Notes under the pieces: model-generated
What the model was told of the DNA's origin: nothing
Databases searched by the model: none
Seen by the model: the letters and a program-made list of their open reading frames with translations, nothing else
Shown here: piece after piece, positions 50,668 to 58,562 of the stretch
How the letters are laid out: every line of letters starts with the position of its first letter
Position numbering within the stretch: the first letter of the stretch is position 1
Translations under genes and position numbers: made by a program
Assembly (NCBI RefSeq): GCF_030316855.1
Contig: NZ_JASZYR010000008.1
Location: forward strand, 62,001 to 126,000
Origin: Variovorax sp. J22P240
GTDB taxonomy: Bacteria; Pseudomonadota; Gammaproteobacteria; Burkholderiales; Burkholderiaceae_C
Length of the DNA: 64,000 nt
Direction: 5' to 3'

Positions 50668-52221
50668 ATGTCCACGCCGACCATGCCTCTCACCCCTGCC
50701 GACTACCTCAAGAAAATTCTCACCGCGCGCGTCTACGACGTGGCAGTGGAATCGGCCCTCGAGCCGGCACGCGCGCTCAGCGCGAGGCTCGGCAATACGG
50801 TGCTGCTCAAGCGCGAAGACCAGCAACCCGTATTCAGCTTCAAGCTGCGTGGCGCCTACAACAAGATGGCGCATCTGAGCGAAGAACAACTCGCGAAAGG
50901 CGTGATCTGCGCTTCTGCCGGCAACCATGCCCAGGGCGTGGCCCTGTCTGCCCACAAGCTGGGGGTTCGCGCCGTGGTCGTGATGCCGGTGACCACGCCG
51001 CAACTCAAGGTCGATGCCGTTCGCGCCCTCGGCGGCGAAGTGCATCTGCACGGTGACAGCTACTCCGACGCGTACGGGTACGCGGTCGAGCAGCAAAGGC
51101 AGCACGGCCTGACCTTTGTCCACCCCTTCGACGACCCGGACGTGATCGCCGGCCAGGGCACCATCGCGATGGAGATCCTTCGCCAGCATCAAGGACCGCT
51201 GGACGCCGTGTTCGTCGCCATCGGCGGTGGCGGATTGATCGCCGGCGTGGCCAACTACATCAAGGCCGTACGCCCGGAGATCAAAGTCATTGGCGTGCAG
51301 ATGAACGACTCGGACGCGATGATGCAGTCGGTCGCCGCCCATGAGCGGGTGACGCTGCCCGACGTCGGCCTCTTCTCGGATGGCACCGCCGTCAAGTTGG
51401 TCGGCGAGGAAACCTTCCGCATCGCAAGCGACCTGGTGGACGAGTTCGTCACGGTGGACACCGATGCGGTCTGCGCCGGCATCAAGGATGTGTTCATCGA
51501 CACGCGCAGCATCGTCGAACCGGCCGGCGCGCTTGCCGTCGCTGCGATCAAGCAGTATGTCGAGGATCGGGGCACGCGCGGCGAAACCTACGCCGCTATC
51601 CTCTGCGGCGCGAACATGAACTTCGACCGCCTCCGCTTCGTCGCAGAGCGGGCTGAGGTGGGCGAGGAGCGCGAGGGGTTGTTCGCGGTGACGATTCCCG
51701 AGGAGCGCGGCAGCTTCCGCCGCTTCTGCGAACTGGTCGGCCAATTGCCGGGCGCATCGCGCAACGTGACGGAGTTCAACTACAGGATCAGCGATTCGAA
51801 AGAGGCGCACGTCTTCGTCGGCCTGACGACGACCACGCGAGGCGAATCGAAGACGATTGCCGAAACCTTCGTGGCACACGGTTTCGGCGCGATCGACCTC
51901 ACGCACGACGAACTCGCCAAGGAGCACATCCGTCATCTTGTCGGCGGCCGCACCGGCCTGGCAAAGGACGAACGTCTGCTGCGCTTCGTTTTCCCCGAGC
52001 GTCCTGGTGCGCTGCTGAAGTTCCTGAGCCTGTTGCGGCCCAACTGGAACATCAGCCTCTTCCACTACCGGAATCAGGGTGCCGACTACGGTCGCATCCT
52101 GGTCGGCCTGCAAGTGCCCGGCGCGGACAACGCGGCCTTCGACGAGTTTCTCCAGACGCTGGGATATCCCTTCGTGGAAGAGACCACCAACCCGGCGTAC
52201 CGGCTGTTCCTGCAGGCCTGA
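50668..52221 (+). CDS. ilvA: Threonine ammonia-lyase, biosynthetic
   Basis: 517 residues from ATG 50668. The catalytic domain (about 1-325) has the PLP-Lys motif PVFSFKLRGAYNKM and the Gly-rich loop AIGGGGLIAGVANY. The C-terminal regulatory part (about 335-515) holds two ACT-like repeats, seen as ERGSFRRFCELVGQLPGASRNVTEFNYRI and ERPGALLKFLSLLRPNWNISLFHYRNQGADYGRILVGLQVP, the isoleucine/valine-sensing arrangement of biosynthetic IlvA. It deaminates threonine to 2-oxobutyrate, the first step to isoleucine. The upstream promoter-terminator unit could attenuate it or be independent. Confidence 0.96.
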   Translation: MSTPTMPLTPADYLKKILTARVYDVAVESALEPARALSARLGNTVLLKREDQQPVFSFKLRGAYNKMAHLSEEQLAKGVICASAGNHAQGVALSAHKLGVRAVVVMPVTTPQLKVDAVRALGGEVHLHGDSYSDAYGYAVEQQRQHGLTFVHPFDDPDVIAGQGTIAMEILRQHQGPLDAVFVAIGGGGLIAGVANYIKAVRPEIKVIGVQMNDSDAMMQSVAAHERVTLPDVGLFSDGTAVKLVGEETFRIASDLVDEFVTVDTDAVCAGIKDVFIDTRSIVEPAGALAVAAIKQYVEDRGTRGETYAAILCGANMNFDRLRFVAERAEVGEEREGLFAVTIPEERGSFRRFCELVGQLPGASRNVTEFNYRISDSKEAHVFVGLTTTTRGESKTIAETFVAHGFGAIDLTHDELAKEHIRHLVGGRTGLAKDERLLRFVFPERPGALLKFLSLLRPNWNISLFHYRNQGADYGRILVGLQVPGADNAAFDEFLQTLGYPFVEETTNPAYRLFLQA

Positions 52222-52227
52222 AGCCGC

Positions 52228-52743
52228 TCAGCGCCGCGGGGCCGGCGCAGTCACGGGCGGCGGCGTGGACGCGGTTGGCGGCGACATCACTGCCAGCGGG
52301 CGCGTCGGCAGTTGCAACGTGAACGCCGCCGCCGAATCCGCACTGGCGCCCAGGGAGGCCGCGCGTGTCGTGACCGACTGGAGCACATAGCCTTCCTCGA
52401 CCTTGGCGCCTACCCGGAAAGGCTTCGCGGGCTTGCCGTCGACGGCAATGAGCGCGGCGCCCTGCCCGTCGCTGTCCGCCACCACGCCGAGCAGCGCGAA
52501 CCGACTCGCGGCTTCGGGCGCGGCCACCGCCGTAGCCTGCGTCGGGACGGCGCCCAGCAATTGGGCGACGGCGGCTGGATCGGCGGCGGCCTGCGGCGTG
52601 CTGGCCACCGCGGGCGGCGCCATGGCGTCGGAAGGCGCAGCCAGCCTCAGTCCCCAGAACACGATGCTCGCGGCCGCAAGCCCCCAGAGACCGGTCGTCG
52701 CTGTGGCTACAGGCCAGCGAGCAGGAGCATAGGGAACTGACAT
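52228..52743 (-). CDS. gspC: Type II secretion system protein GspC
   Basis: 171 residues. An N-terminal cytoplasmic tip, one membrane helix (TGLWGLAAASIVFWGLRLA, residues about 17-35) and a periplasmic HR domain (ASRFALLGVVADSDGQGAALIAVDGKPAKPFRVG, about 80-115) match GspC. No PDZ domain follows; a Pro/Thr-rich tail ends the protein, as in the short betaproteobacterial form. GspC links the inner-membrane platform to the secretin GspD. It diverges from gspG (65 bases between starts), unlike clusters where gspC heads the operon. It converges on ilvA with six bases between stops. Confidence 0.82.
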   Translation of the reverse strand: MSVPYAPARWPVATATTGLWGLAAASIVFWGLRLAAPSDAMAPPAVASTPQAAADPAAVAQLLGAVPTQATAVAAPEAASRFALLGVVADSDGQGAALIAVDGKPAKPFRVGAKVEEGYVLQSVTTRAASLGASADSAAAFTLQLPTRPLAVMSPPTASTPPPVTAPAPRR

Positions 52744-52807
52744 GGGCCCGGATTATCATTCACCGAACGCGGCACGCGCTGCCCCCGACGCTCTCACCAC
52801 ACCTTTC

Positions 52808-53248
52808 ATGCCTCTTTCTCACCGTTCCCTTTCGCGCACGCTGCAACGCGGCTTCACCCTGATCGAACTGATGGTCGTACTGGTGATCATCGGCGTGCTC
52901 GCCGCGCTGATCGTGCCGAACGTCATCGAACGCGCGGACGATGCCCGCGTGACGGCGGCCAAGACCGACGTCAACAACCTCATGCAGGCACTCAAGCTCT
53001 ACCGACTCGACAACCAGCGCTATCCCACGGGTGAGCAGGGCCTGCAGGCGCTGCTCACTCGGCCGACGGCCGGCCCGGCAGCCCCCAACTGGAAGCCCTA
53101 CGTCGAAAAGCTCCCGAACGACCCGTGGGGCCGCCCCTACCAGTACCTGAATCCGGGCATCAAGGGCGAGATCGATGTGCTTTCGCTCGGCGCCGATGGC
53201 CAGCCTGGCGGCGAAGGCAAGAATGCCGACATCGGCAGCTGGCAGTAA
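52808..53248 (+). CDS. gspG: Type II secretion major pseudopilin GspG
   Basis: 146 residues from ATG 52808. Prepilin leader ends RTLQRG, cleavage before FTLIELMVVLVIIGVLAALIVP with Glu at +5. The mature domain has the GspG calcium-site region: LYRLDNQRYPTGEQGLQALL, LPNDPWGRPYQYLNPG and the ending LGADGQPGGEGKNADIGSW. It is the main subunit of the pseudopilus that pushes substrates through the secretin. It heads the plus-strand gsp operon; the frame overlaps the gspH start by 26 bases. A prepilin peptidase gene is not in the window. Confidence 0.96.
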   Translation: MPLSHRSLSRTLQRGFTLIELMVVLVIIGVLAALIVPNVIERADDARVTAAKTDVNNLMQALKLYRLDNQRYPTGEQGLQALLTRPTAGPAAPNWKPYVEKLPNDPWGRPYQYLNPGIKGEIDVLSLGADGQPGGEGKNADIGSWQ

Positions 53249-53726
53249 GACGCGCTGCCGTCCACCCCAAAGCGCCCATCGCGGGACTGGCGGGTTCACG
53301 CTGCTCGAACTGTTGGTCGTGATAGCCATCATCGCGCTGGCCACGGCCGGCGTCGGGATGGCGATGCGGGACTCCGGCCAGGCCACGCTCGACCGCGAAG
53401 CCGAGCGGCTCGCCGCCCTGCTCGAAGCCGCCCGCGCGCAATCACGCGCTGCCGGGGTCGCGGTGCGCTGGCGCCCCACGCCGGATGGGCCGGGCAATTT
53501 CAGCTTCGATGGCCTGCCATCCAACTCGCTGCCTACGGCATGGCTCGCCGACGGCATCACGGCCCAGCCGATGACGGCGGAGGGCGCGGCCGTGCCGGCA
53601 CTTCAACTGGGCCCCGATCCGATCATCGCGGCGCAGCAGGTGCTGATCACCTCCGATGGTCCGCCGAGCCGCAGCCTGCGCATCGGCACCGACGGGCTGC
53701 GCCCCTTCGCGGTGGTAACGCCGTGA
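53223..53726 (+). CDS. gspH: Type II secretion minor pseudopilin GspH
   Basis: 167 residues from ATG 53223, inside the gspG end and behind GGCGAAGG; the leader is therefore about 24 residues and ends HRGTGG before FTLLELLVVIAIIALATAGVG (Glu at +5). The C-terminal part (about 60-167) is the variable GspH beta domain with RWRPTPDGPGNFSFDG and LRIGTDGLRPF. GspH belongs to the pseudopilus tip complex. Its stop overlaps the gspI GTG start by four bases. Confidence 0.9.
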   Translation: MPTSAAGSKTRCRPPQSAHRGTGGFTLLELLVVIAIIALATAGVGMAMRDSGQATLDREAERLAALLEAARAQSRAAGVAVRWRPTPDGPGNFSFDGLPSNSLPTAWLADGITAQPMTAEGAAVPALQLGPDPIIAAQQVLITSDGPPSRSLRIGTDGLRPFAVVTP

Positions 53727-54097
53727 AGCGGCAGTTCCGAAGCCGCATGCTCGGCTTCACGCTGATCGAGGTGCTGGTCGCGCTGGGCATCGTCGCGATC
53801 GCGCTGATGGCCGGCACGCAGGCGACGATGGCGCTCACGCGCAATGCGCAGCGCCAGTCCGACGTGATGCTGGCGCAAATGTGCGCCGAGAACGAGCTGA
53901 TCAAGGCCCGCTTGGCGCGGCAACTTCCCGCCGTCGGCGATGCGGGCCTGATCTGCACCCAGGCCAACGTGAACTTCGGCGTCACGGTCTCGACCACGCC
54001 CACGCTGAACCCCAACTTCCGCCGCGTCGACGTGCAGGTTCGCGATGCCGACGAGGCACCGGTACTGCGGCTCTCCACCGTGGTGGGCCGCTACTGA
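53723..54097 (+). CDS. gspI: Type II secretion minor pseudopilin GspI
   Basis: 124 residues with a GTG start at 53723 (GTGA overlap with gspH). Leader KRQFRSRMLG, then FTLIEVLVALGIVAIALMAG, the GspI signature with Glu at +5. The rest matches the small GspI fold: QSDVMLAQMCAENELIKARL and the Cys pair around CAENELI and LICTQ. GspI initiates assembly of the tip complex with GspJ and GspK. Its last base is the first base of the gspJ ATG (TGATG). Confidence 0.92.
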   Translation: MKRQFRSRMLGFTLIEVLVALGIVAIALMAGTQATMALTRNAQRQSDVMLAQMCAENELIKARLARQLPAVGDAGLICTQANVNFGVTVSTTPTLNPNFRRVDVQVRDADEAPVLRLSTVVGRY

Positions 54098-54744
54098 TGC
54101 GCAGGACGCGCGGCTTCACGCTGATCGAATTGCTGGTCGCGATCTCGGTCATGGCGCTGCTCGCGCTGATGAGCTGGCGCGGCCTCGATGGAATGGCGCG
54201 CGCGCAGGCCCAGAACCGCGAGCGCGGCGACGCCGTGCTCACGCTGCAGACCGCGCTGGCCCAATGGGGCGCCGATCTCGACGCCACCGTGGCGCTGTCG
54301 CAGACCCGCGCGATGGACTGGAACGGTCGCGTGCTGCGTCTCACCCGGCGCAGCACGGATGGCGGCACGCCGCGTATCTACGTGGTGGCCTGGACCTTGC
54401 GCACGGACGCTGCCACCGGCACGCACTGGCGCCGCTGGCAGTCGCCCGGCTTCACGACTCGCGCGGAGTGGCAGCAGGCCTGGGACCGTGCCTCCGCTTG
54501 GGCAGAGGACGGCAGCAACGAGGCTCGCGGTGCGGAGGTCGACCTGATGCCGGCCGACGGCTGGCAGATCTACTACTTCCGCAACGACAGTTGGTCGCCC
54601 GCCGTCAGCGCCGAAGCGCTGGGAACCAACACGCCCCTGCCCGACGGCGTGCGGCTGGTCCTGAGCCTGCCGCCGGGCCCGGCGCTCGCGGGCCTGCTCA
54701 CGCGCGACTGGGTGCGGCCCTCGGTGACGGTGCCCAAGACATGA
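54097..54744 (+). CDS. gspJ: Type II secretion minor pseudopilin GspJ
   Basis: 215 residues from ATG 54097. A very short leader (RRTRG) precedes FTLIELLVAISVMALLALMSWRGLDGMA, characteristic of GspJ. The body has LAQWGADLDATVAL, LRLTRRSTDGGTPRIYVVAW and a C-terminal GVRLVLSLPPGPALAG. It forms the tip complex with GspI and GspK. The stop overlaps the gspK start by four bases. Confidence 0.93.
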   Translation: MRRTRGFTLIELLVAISVMALLALMSWRGLDGMARAQAQNRERGDAVLTLQTALAQWGADLDATVALSQTRAMDWNGRVLRLTRRSTDGGTPRIYVVAWTLRTDAATGTHWRRWQSPGFTTRAEWQQAWDRASAWAEDGSNEARGAEVDLMPADGWQIYYFRNDSWSPAVSAEALGTNTPLPDGVRLVLSLPPGPALAGLLTRDWVRPSVTVPKT

Positions 54745-55841
54745 AGCGCCGCATTCCCATTCATGCAAGCCGGCGTGAGTTCGGCGCCGCACTCCTGACG
54801 GCGATGCTCACCGTCACGCTGGTCGCGACCTTTGCAGTGGCGGCACTCTGGCAGCAATGGCGCGCGACGGAGATCGAAGGGGCGGAGCGGGCGCGGGTGC
54901 AGTCCGGCTGGATCCTGATCGGGGCGCTCGACTGGTCCCGGCTGATCCTGCGGGAGGACGCCCGCGCCAACGCCGTCACTGGCGGGGCCGATCATCTTGC
55001 CGAACCCTGGGCCATTCCGCTGGCAGAAGCCAAGCTGACCAGTTTCCTCGCCGCAGACAAGAACATCGCCAGCGATGCGCTCGAAGGGCTGCCCGACGCC
55101 TTTCTTTCGGGGCGAATCATCGACGCGCAATCCAAGCTCAATGTGAGGAACCTGGTGGAAGGCGGCAAGCCGGTGGAATCAGCCGTCAAGGCCTTCGAAA
55201 AGCTCTTCCAGTTGCTCGGCCTGCCTGCGCAGGAAGTCCAGTTGATGGTCAGCAACCTGCAGCGGGCACTTCCAGCCACGGTGAGCGTGCCGGCCGGGAC
55301 CACGGGCACGACGGGAACCACGGGCACGACGCCGGTGACTCCCGTACCCACCACGACCCCGACAACAACGGCGGCGGAAACCGACACGTCCACATCGGCC
55401 ACCGGCCCCTTGATACCTCAGCACACCGACCAGTTGGTCTGGCTGGGCGTGTCCCCGACGACCGCGGCGGCCCTGGAACCCTATGTCACCATCCTGCCAA
55501 CGGGCGGCACAAAGCTGAACATCAACACGGCCAGCGCCGAAGCACTGTTCGCCAGCGTACCGACGCTGGATCTCGCAAGTGCCAAGCGGCTGGTCGAGCG
55601 TAGGGCGCGAGCCTATTTCCGCAGCCTCGCCGACGCCAATGCGCTGGTCCAGCCAAGCACGGCGCAGTTCAGCGAGGGTCAGCACAGCATCGCGACCAAC
55701 TACTTCGAAGTCCATGCCCGACTGCGCCTCGAAAGCGCCTGGGTGGACGAGCAAACCCTGTTGCGTCGCGACGGCATCGAGGTCCGAATCGTCTGGCGAG
55801 AGCGTGGCGCGGGCGCCACGGTGGCGCCACCCAAATCCTGA
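54741..55841 (+). CDS. gspK: Type II secretion minor pseudopilin GspK
   Basis: 366 residues from ATG 54741. Leader ends ASRREFG, followed by AALLTAMLTVTLVATFAVAALW; as usual for GspK there is no Glu at +5. The large alpha domain follows, with GRIIDAQSKLNVRNLV, LNINTASAEALFASVPTLDLASAKRLVERR and FSEGQHSIATNYFEVHARL. Between the two halves (about residues 186-225) is a Thr-rich linker encoded partly by an 18-base tandem duplication (55296-55331). GspK caps the pseudopilus and helps recognise cargo. Confidence 0.94.
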   Translation: MKRRIPIHASRREFGAALLTAMLTVTLVATFAVAALWQQWRATEIEGAERARVQSGWILIGALDWSRLILREDARANAVTGGADHLAEPWAIPLAEAKLTSFLAADKNIASDALEGLPDAFLSGRIIDAQSKLNVRNLVEGGKPVESAVKAFEKLFQLLGLPAQEVQLMVSNLQRALPATVSVPAGTTGTTGTTGTTPVTPVPTTTPTTTAAETDTSTSATGPLIPQHTDQLVWLGVSPTTAAALEPYVTILPTGGTKLNINTASAEALFASVPTLDLASAKRLVERRARAYFRSLADANALVQPSTAQFSEGQHSIATNYFEVHARLRLESAWVDEQTLLRRDGIEVRIVWRERGAGATVAPPKS

Positions 55842-55868
55842 CCCCGCGACCGTCGCCAGCCCTATTGG

Positions 55869-55932
55869 ATCAAAAATTAGCGCAGCGCCCGTAGCATCTG
55901 CGTGAGACGCTATCAAATTTGTAGCGCCTGCG
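55869..55932. repeat. Short dispersed intergenic repeat between gspK and gspL
   Basis: The 131-base gap contains an AT-rich element GCTATCAAATTTGTAGC (55909-55925), an imperfect palindrome flanked by GC-rich GCGC blocks, and a partial inverted partner ATCAAAAATTAGCGC at 55869-55883. From memory, GCTATCAAATTTATAGC-like sequences are scattered between genes in Comamonadaceae. A TACAAT (55946-55951) before gspL could be a weak -10 box. Confidence 0.55.
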
Positions 55933-55972
55933 ATGACCCCACTTCTACAATAGTGACCCTTTCGTTTTCTCC

Positions 55973-57184
55973 ATGGCCTTGCTGCTTGTAACCATTCCTC
56001 TCACACCCGGTTCGGCCACCGCCGAATACGGCTGGTCGGCGTGGTCCAGCGACGGCCGCAAGCTGCGTTCGCAGGGGAGCGCGCCGCCTGCGCTGCTGCC
56101 GGCGAGCGACGAAGTCATCCTCGGCGTCCCCTCCGCCATGCTCTCGTGGCACCAGGTCACCTTGCCGCAGGGCAGCATGAGCGGCGCGGTGCGCCTGCGG
56201 TCGGTGCTCAACGGCCTGCTCGAAGACCGCCTGCTCGACGATCCCGAATCCCTGCATTTCGCACTGGAACCCGGGGCCCGCGTGGGCATCCCCGTCTGGG
56301 TGGCGGCGTGCAACCGGATCTGGCTTCGCAGCGCCGTGCAGGCGCTTGAAGCTGTGGGACGCCGCGTCACACGCATCATTCCGGAGTTCGCACCCCAGCC
56401 GGCCGGGGTCCCGACCATGGTCTTCGCCATCGGCGAACCTGGCGCGGCACTGTGCGTGGTTTGCGGCACCGACGGGGTCGCGATGCTGCCACTCGACAGC
56501 GCCGGTCTCGCGCTGGCCGGCAACCTTCCCGTTGACACTACCGCGCTGGCCGAACCCGCGGTCGCCGAACTGGCAGAAAGCGTGCTCGGCTATCGCGTTC
56601 CCATCGTCAAGCCCGCGGAACGCTGGCTCCGGGCCAGCGAATCGCAGTGGGACCTCGCTCAATTCGATCTCGCCTCCACCGGCCGCGCCCGCGCGGGCAA
56701 GAAGTTCGTCGCGATCTCGCGCGCGCTGTGGCACGGCCCGCAGTGGCGCGCCGCCCGATGGGGCGCCGTGATCCTGGTGCTGGCGCAACTGATCGGCCTC
56801 AACGCATGGGCCTGGAAGGAGCGCAATGCGCTCGATGCCAAGCGCCATGCGATACGCAACGTGCTCACGCAGACTTTCCCCTCGGTGCAACTGGTGGTCG
56901 ACGCCCCGCTCCAGATGCAGCGCGAAGTCGCCGCATTGCAGCTAGCGACCGGTGGCGTCACGGCCAGCGACTTCGAACCCATGCTCGGCGCGCTGGCCGC
57001 GAGTCTCCCGCGAGGCCGCGCGCCCACTGCCATCGACTTCAGCGCCGGCCAGCTGCGATTGCGCGGCCTCGGCCTGCAAGCCGCGGAGCTCGGCAACGTG
57101 ACCGCCGCCATGGCATCGCGCGGCTACAACGCCCGCAGCGAGGGCGACCTGCTTCTCGTGCAGTCGGCGGAGGCAGCACGATGA
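55973..57184 (+). CDS. gspL: Type II secretion protein GspL
   Basis: 403 residues. A cytoplasmic actin-like domain (about 1-250: LLLVTIPLTPGSATAEYGWSAWS, VPSAMLSWHQVTLPQG, RLRSVLNGLLEDRLLDDPESLHFAL) is followed by a single membrane helix (WGAVILVLAQLIGLNAWAW, about 261-280) and a ferredoxin-like periplasmic domain ending YNARSEGDLLLVQ. GspL docks the ATPase GspE to the membrane. It follows gspK after 131 bases containing a dispersed repeat. Its stop overlaps the gspM ATG by four bases. Confidence 0.93.
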   Translation: MALLLVTIPLTPGSATAEYGWSAWSSDGRKLRSQGSAPPALLPASDEVILGVPSAMLSWHQVTLPQGSMSGAVRLRSVLNGLLEDRLLDDPESLHFALEPGARVGIPVWVAACNRIWLRSAVQALEAVGRRVTRIIPEFAPQPAGVPTMVFAIGEPGAALCVVCGTDGVAMLPLDSAGLALAGNLPVDTTALAEPAVAELAESVLGYRVPIVKPAERWLRASESQWDLAQFDLASTGRARAGKKFVAISRALWHGPQWRAARWGAVILVLAQLIGLNAWAWKERNALDAKRHAIRNVLTQTFPSVQLVVDAPLQMQREVAALQLATGGVTASDFEPMLGALAASLPRGRAPTAIDFSAGQLRLRGLGLQAAELGNVTAAMASRGYNARSEGDLLLVQSAEAAR

Positions 57185-57750
57185 AGGGGTTCGAATCACT
57201 CAAGGCGCGCTGGCAGGCCTGGTGGCCCGAACTCGAGCCGCGCGAGCAACGCATGATCGCCATCGCAGCCGCGCTCGTCGTGCTTGCACTGTTCTGGTGG
57301 GTGGCGCTGGCCCCGGCGCTGCGCACGCTGTCGTCGGCACCGGCCGAACACGCGCAGCTCGATGTCCAATTGCAGCGGATGACCAGCCTGCAAACGCAGG
57401 CCAAGGCCCTGCAATCCCAGCCACGCGCGAGCCGCGACGACGCCATGCGCGGTCTCGAAACATCGGTGCGCCAGAACCTCGGCCCCAACGCGCAGATGCA
57501 ACCCGCGGGCGCCGGCGAGGGCGTGACCATCGCACTCCGCTCGGTGCCGGCGGACGCGCTCGCCCAGTGGTTCGGACAGGCACGCAGCAACGCGCGTGCC
57601 GTTCCGCGCGAAGTGCACCTGACCCGCAGCACGCAGAGCGCTTCGCCTCCTTCGCCTCCATCCTCGTCCCAGCCCGCCTCCGCGACGACAGGGGATCCGC
57701 CGCGCGTGCGATGGGACGGCACCGTGGTCATGAGCCTGCCTGCGCGCTGA
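57181..57750 (+). CDS. gspM: Type II secretion protein GspM
   Basis: 189 residues from ATG 57181. A short cytoplasmic N-terminus (PELEPREQRMI) and one membrane helix (AIAAALVVLALFWWVALAPALRTL, about 28-50) are followed by a coiled periplasmic stretch (AQLDVQLQRMTSLQTQAKALQ) and a ferredoxin-like domain, then a Ser/Pro-rich linker near residues 155-172. GspM partners GspL in the inner-membrane platform. It is coupled to gspL by an ATGA overlap and precedes gspN by six bases. Confidence 0.9.
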   Translation: MKGFESLKARWQAWWPELEPREQRMIAIAAALVVLALFWWVALAPALRTLSSAPAEHAQLDVQLQRMTSLQTQAKALQSQPRASRDDAMRGLETSVRQNLGPNAQMQPAGAGEGVTIALRSVPADALAQWFGQARSNARAVPREVHLTRSTQSASPPSPPSSSQPASATTGDPPRVRWDGTVVMSLPAR

Positions 57751-57756
57751 CCCAGC

Positions 57757-58560
57757 ATGGCCACACGTTTCCCCAGCCCCGACGCCCCCGCCAAGTCCGC
57801 CTGGCGATGGGCCGTGCTCGGCATGCTTATCGGCACCTTGCTGGCGTTCTCGCTTTTTGCGCCGGCACGCTGGCTCGCCGCCGGCCTGGCCCGGTGGAGC
57901 AACGGCCACCTGCAACTGGTCAACGCACGCGGAACGGTCTGGACCGGATCGGCCGGTGTCGTGTTCTCGAGCGGCGCAGGCGGCGCGGAGGCGATCTCGC
58001 TGCCCGGAACGCTCGGCTGGACCTTGCGGCCGCGCTGGGACGGCGTGACGGCCGCGCTCGATCTCTCCTGCTGCGCGGCCAAGCCGCTCGAATTCAACGC
58101 GCGTCCGCGTGCGAGCGGCCTCGAGCTCGAATGGCGCGACGGCCAGTCGCGCTGGCCCGCCGCGATGCTCGCCGGCTTCGGCGCGCCATGGAACACGCTC
58201 AAGCTCGACGGCATGCTGGACGTGTCGACCCAGGCCTTCGTCCTGCGCTCGAGCGGTCCGCAATTGGCGCTCGAAGGGCGCGCAACGCTCGACGCCACCG
58301 ACATTTCTTCCAGTCTCTCGACCTTGAAACCGATGGGCAGCTACCGCGTTGCCCTCGAGGGAGGCGCTGCGCCGACCCTCCTGCTGACCACACGCGATGG
58401 AAGCAGCCTGCAGCTCAGCGGCAGCGGCCGCTGGAACGGCCTCGCTTTCCGATTCGACGGGGAGGCCAGCGCAGCGCCGGGGCGGGAAGACGCACTTTCG
58501 AACTTGTTGAACATCATCGGGCGACGCGAAGGCGCGCGCTCGCTCATCACACTGGGTTGA
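57757..58560 (+). CDS. gspN: Type II secretion protein GspN
   Basis: 267 residues. One N-terminal membrane helix (AWRWAVLGMLIGTLLAFSLFAPARWL, about 11-36) then a periplasmic beta-rich domain: GHLQLVNARGTVWTGSAGVVFSSG, LPGTLGWTLRPRWDGV and NIIGRREGARSLITLG at the end, matching GspN. This accessory subunit is found in only some T2SS clusters and its role is not settled. The gene ends two bases before the gspD start. Confidence 0.9.
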   Translation: MATRFPSPDAPAKSAWRWAVLGMLIGTLLAFSLFAPARWLAAGLARWSNGHLQLVNARGTVWTGSAGVVFSSGAGGAEAISLPGTLGWTLRPRWDGVTAALDLSCCAAKPLEFNARPRASGLELEWRDGQSRWPAAMLAGFGAPWNTLKLDGMLDVSTQAFVLRSSGPQLALEGRATLDATDISSSLSTLKPMGSYRVALEGGAAPTLLLTTRDGSSLQLSGSGRWNGLAFRFDGEASAAPGREDALSNLLNIIGRREGARSLITLG

Positions 58561-58562
58561 CC

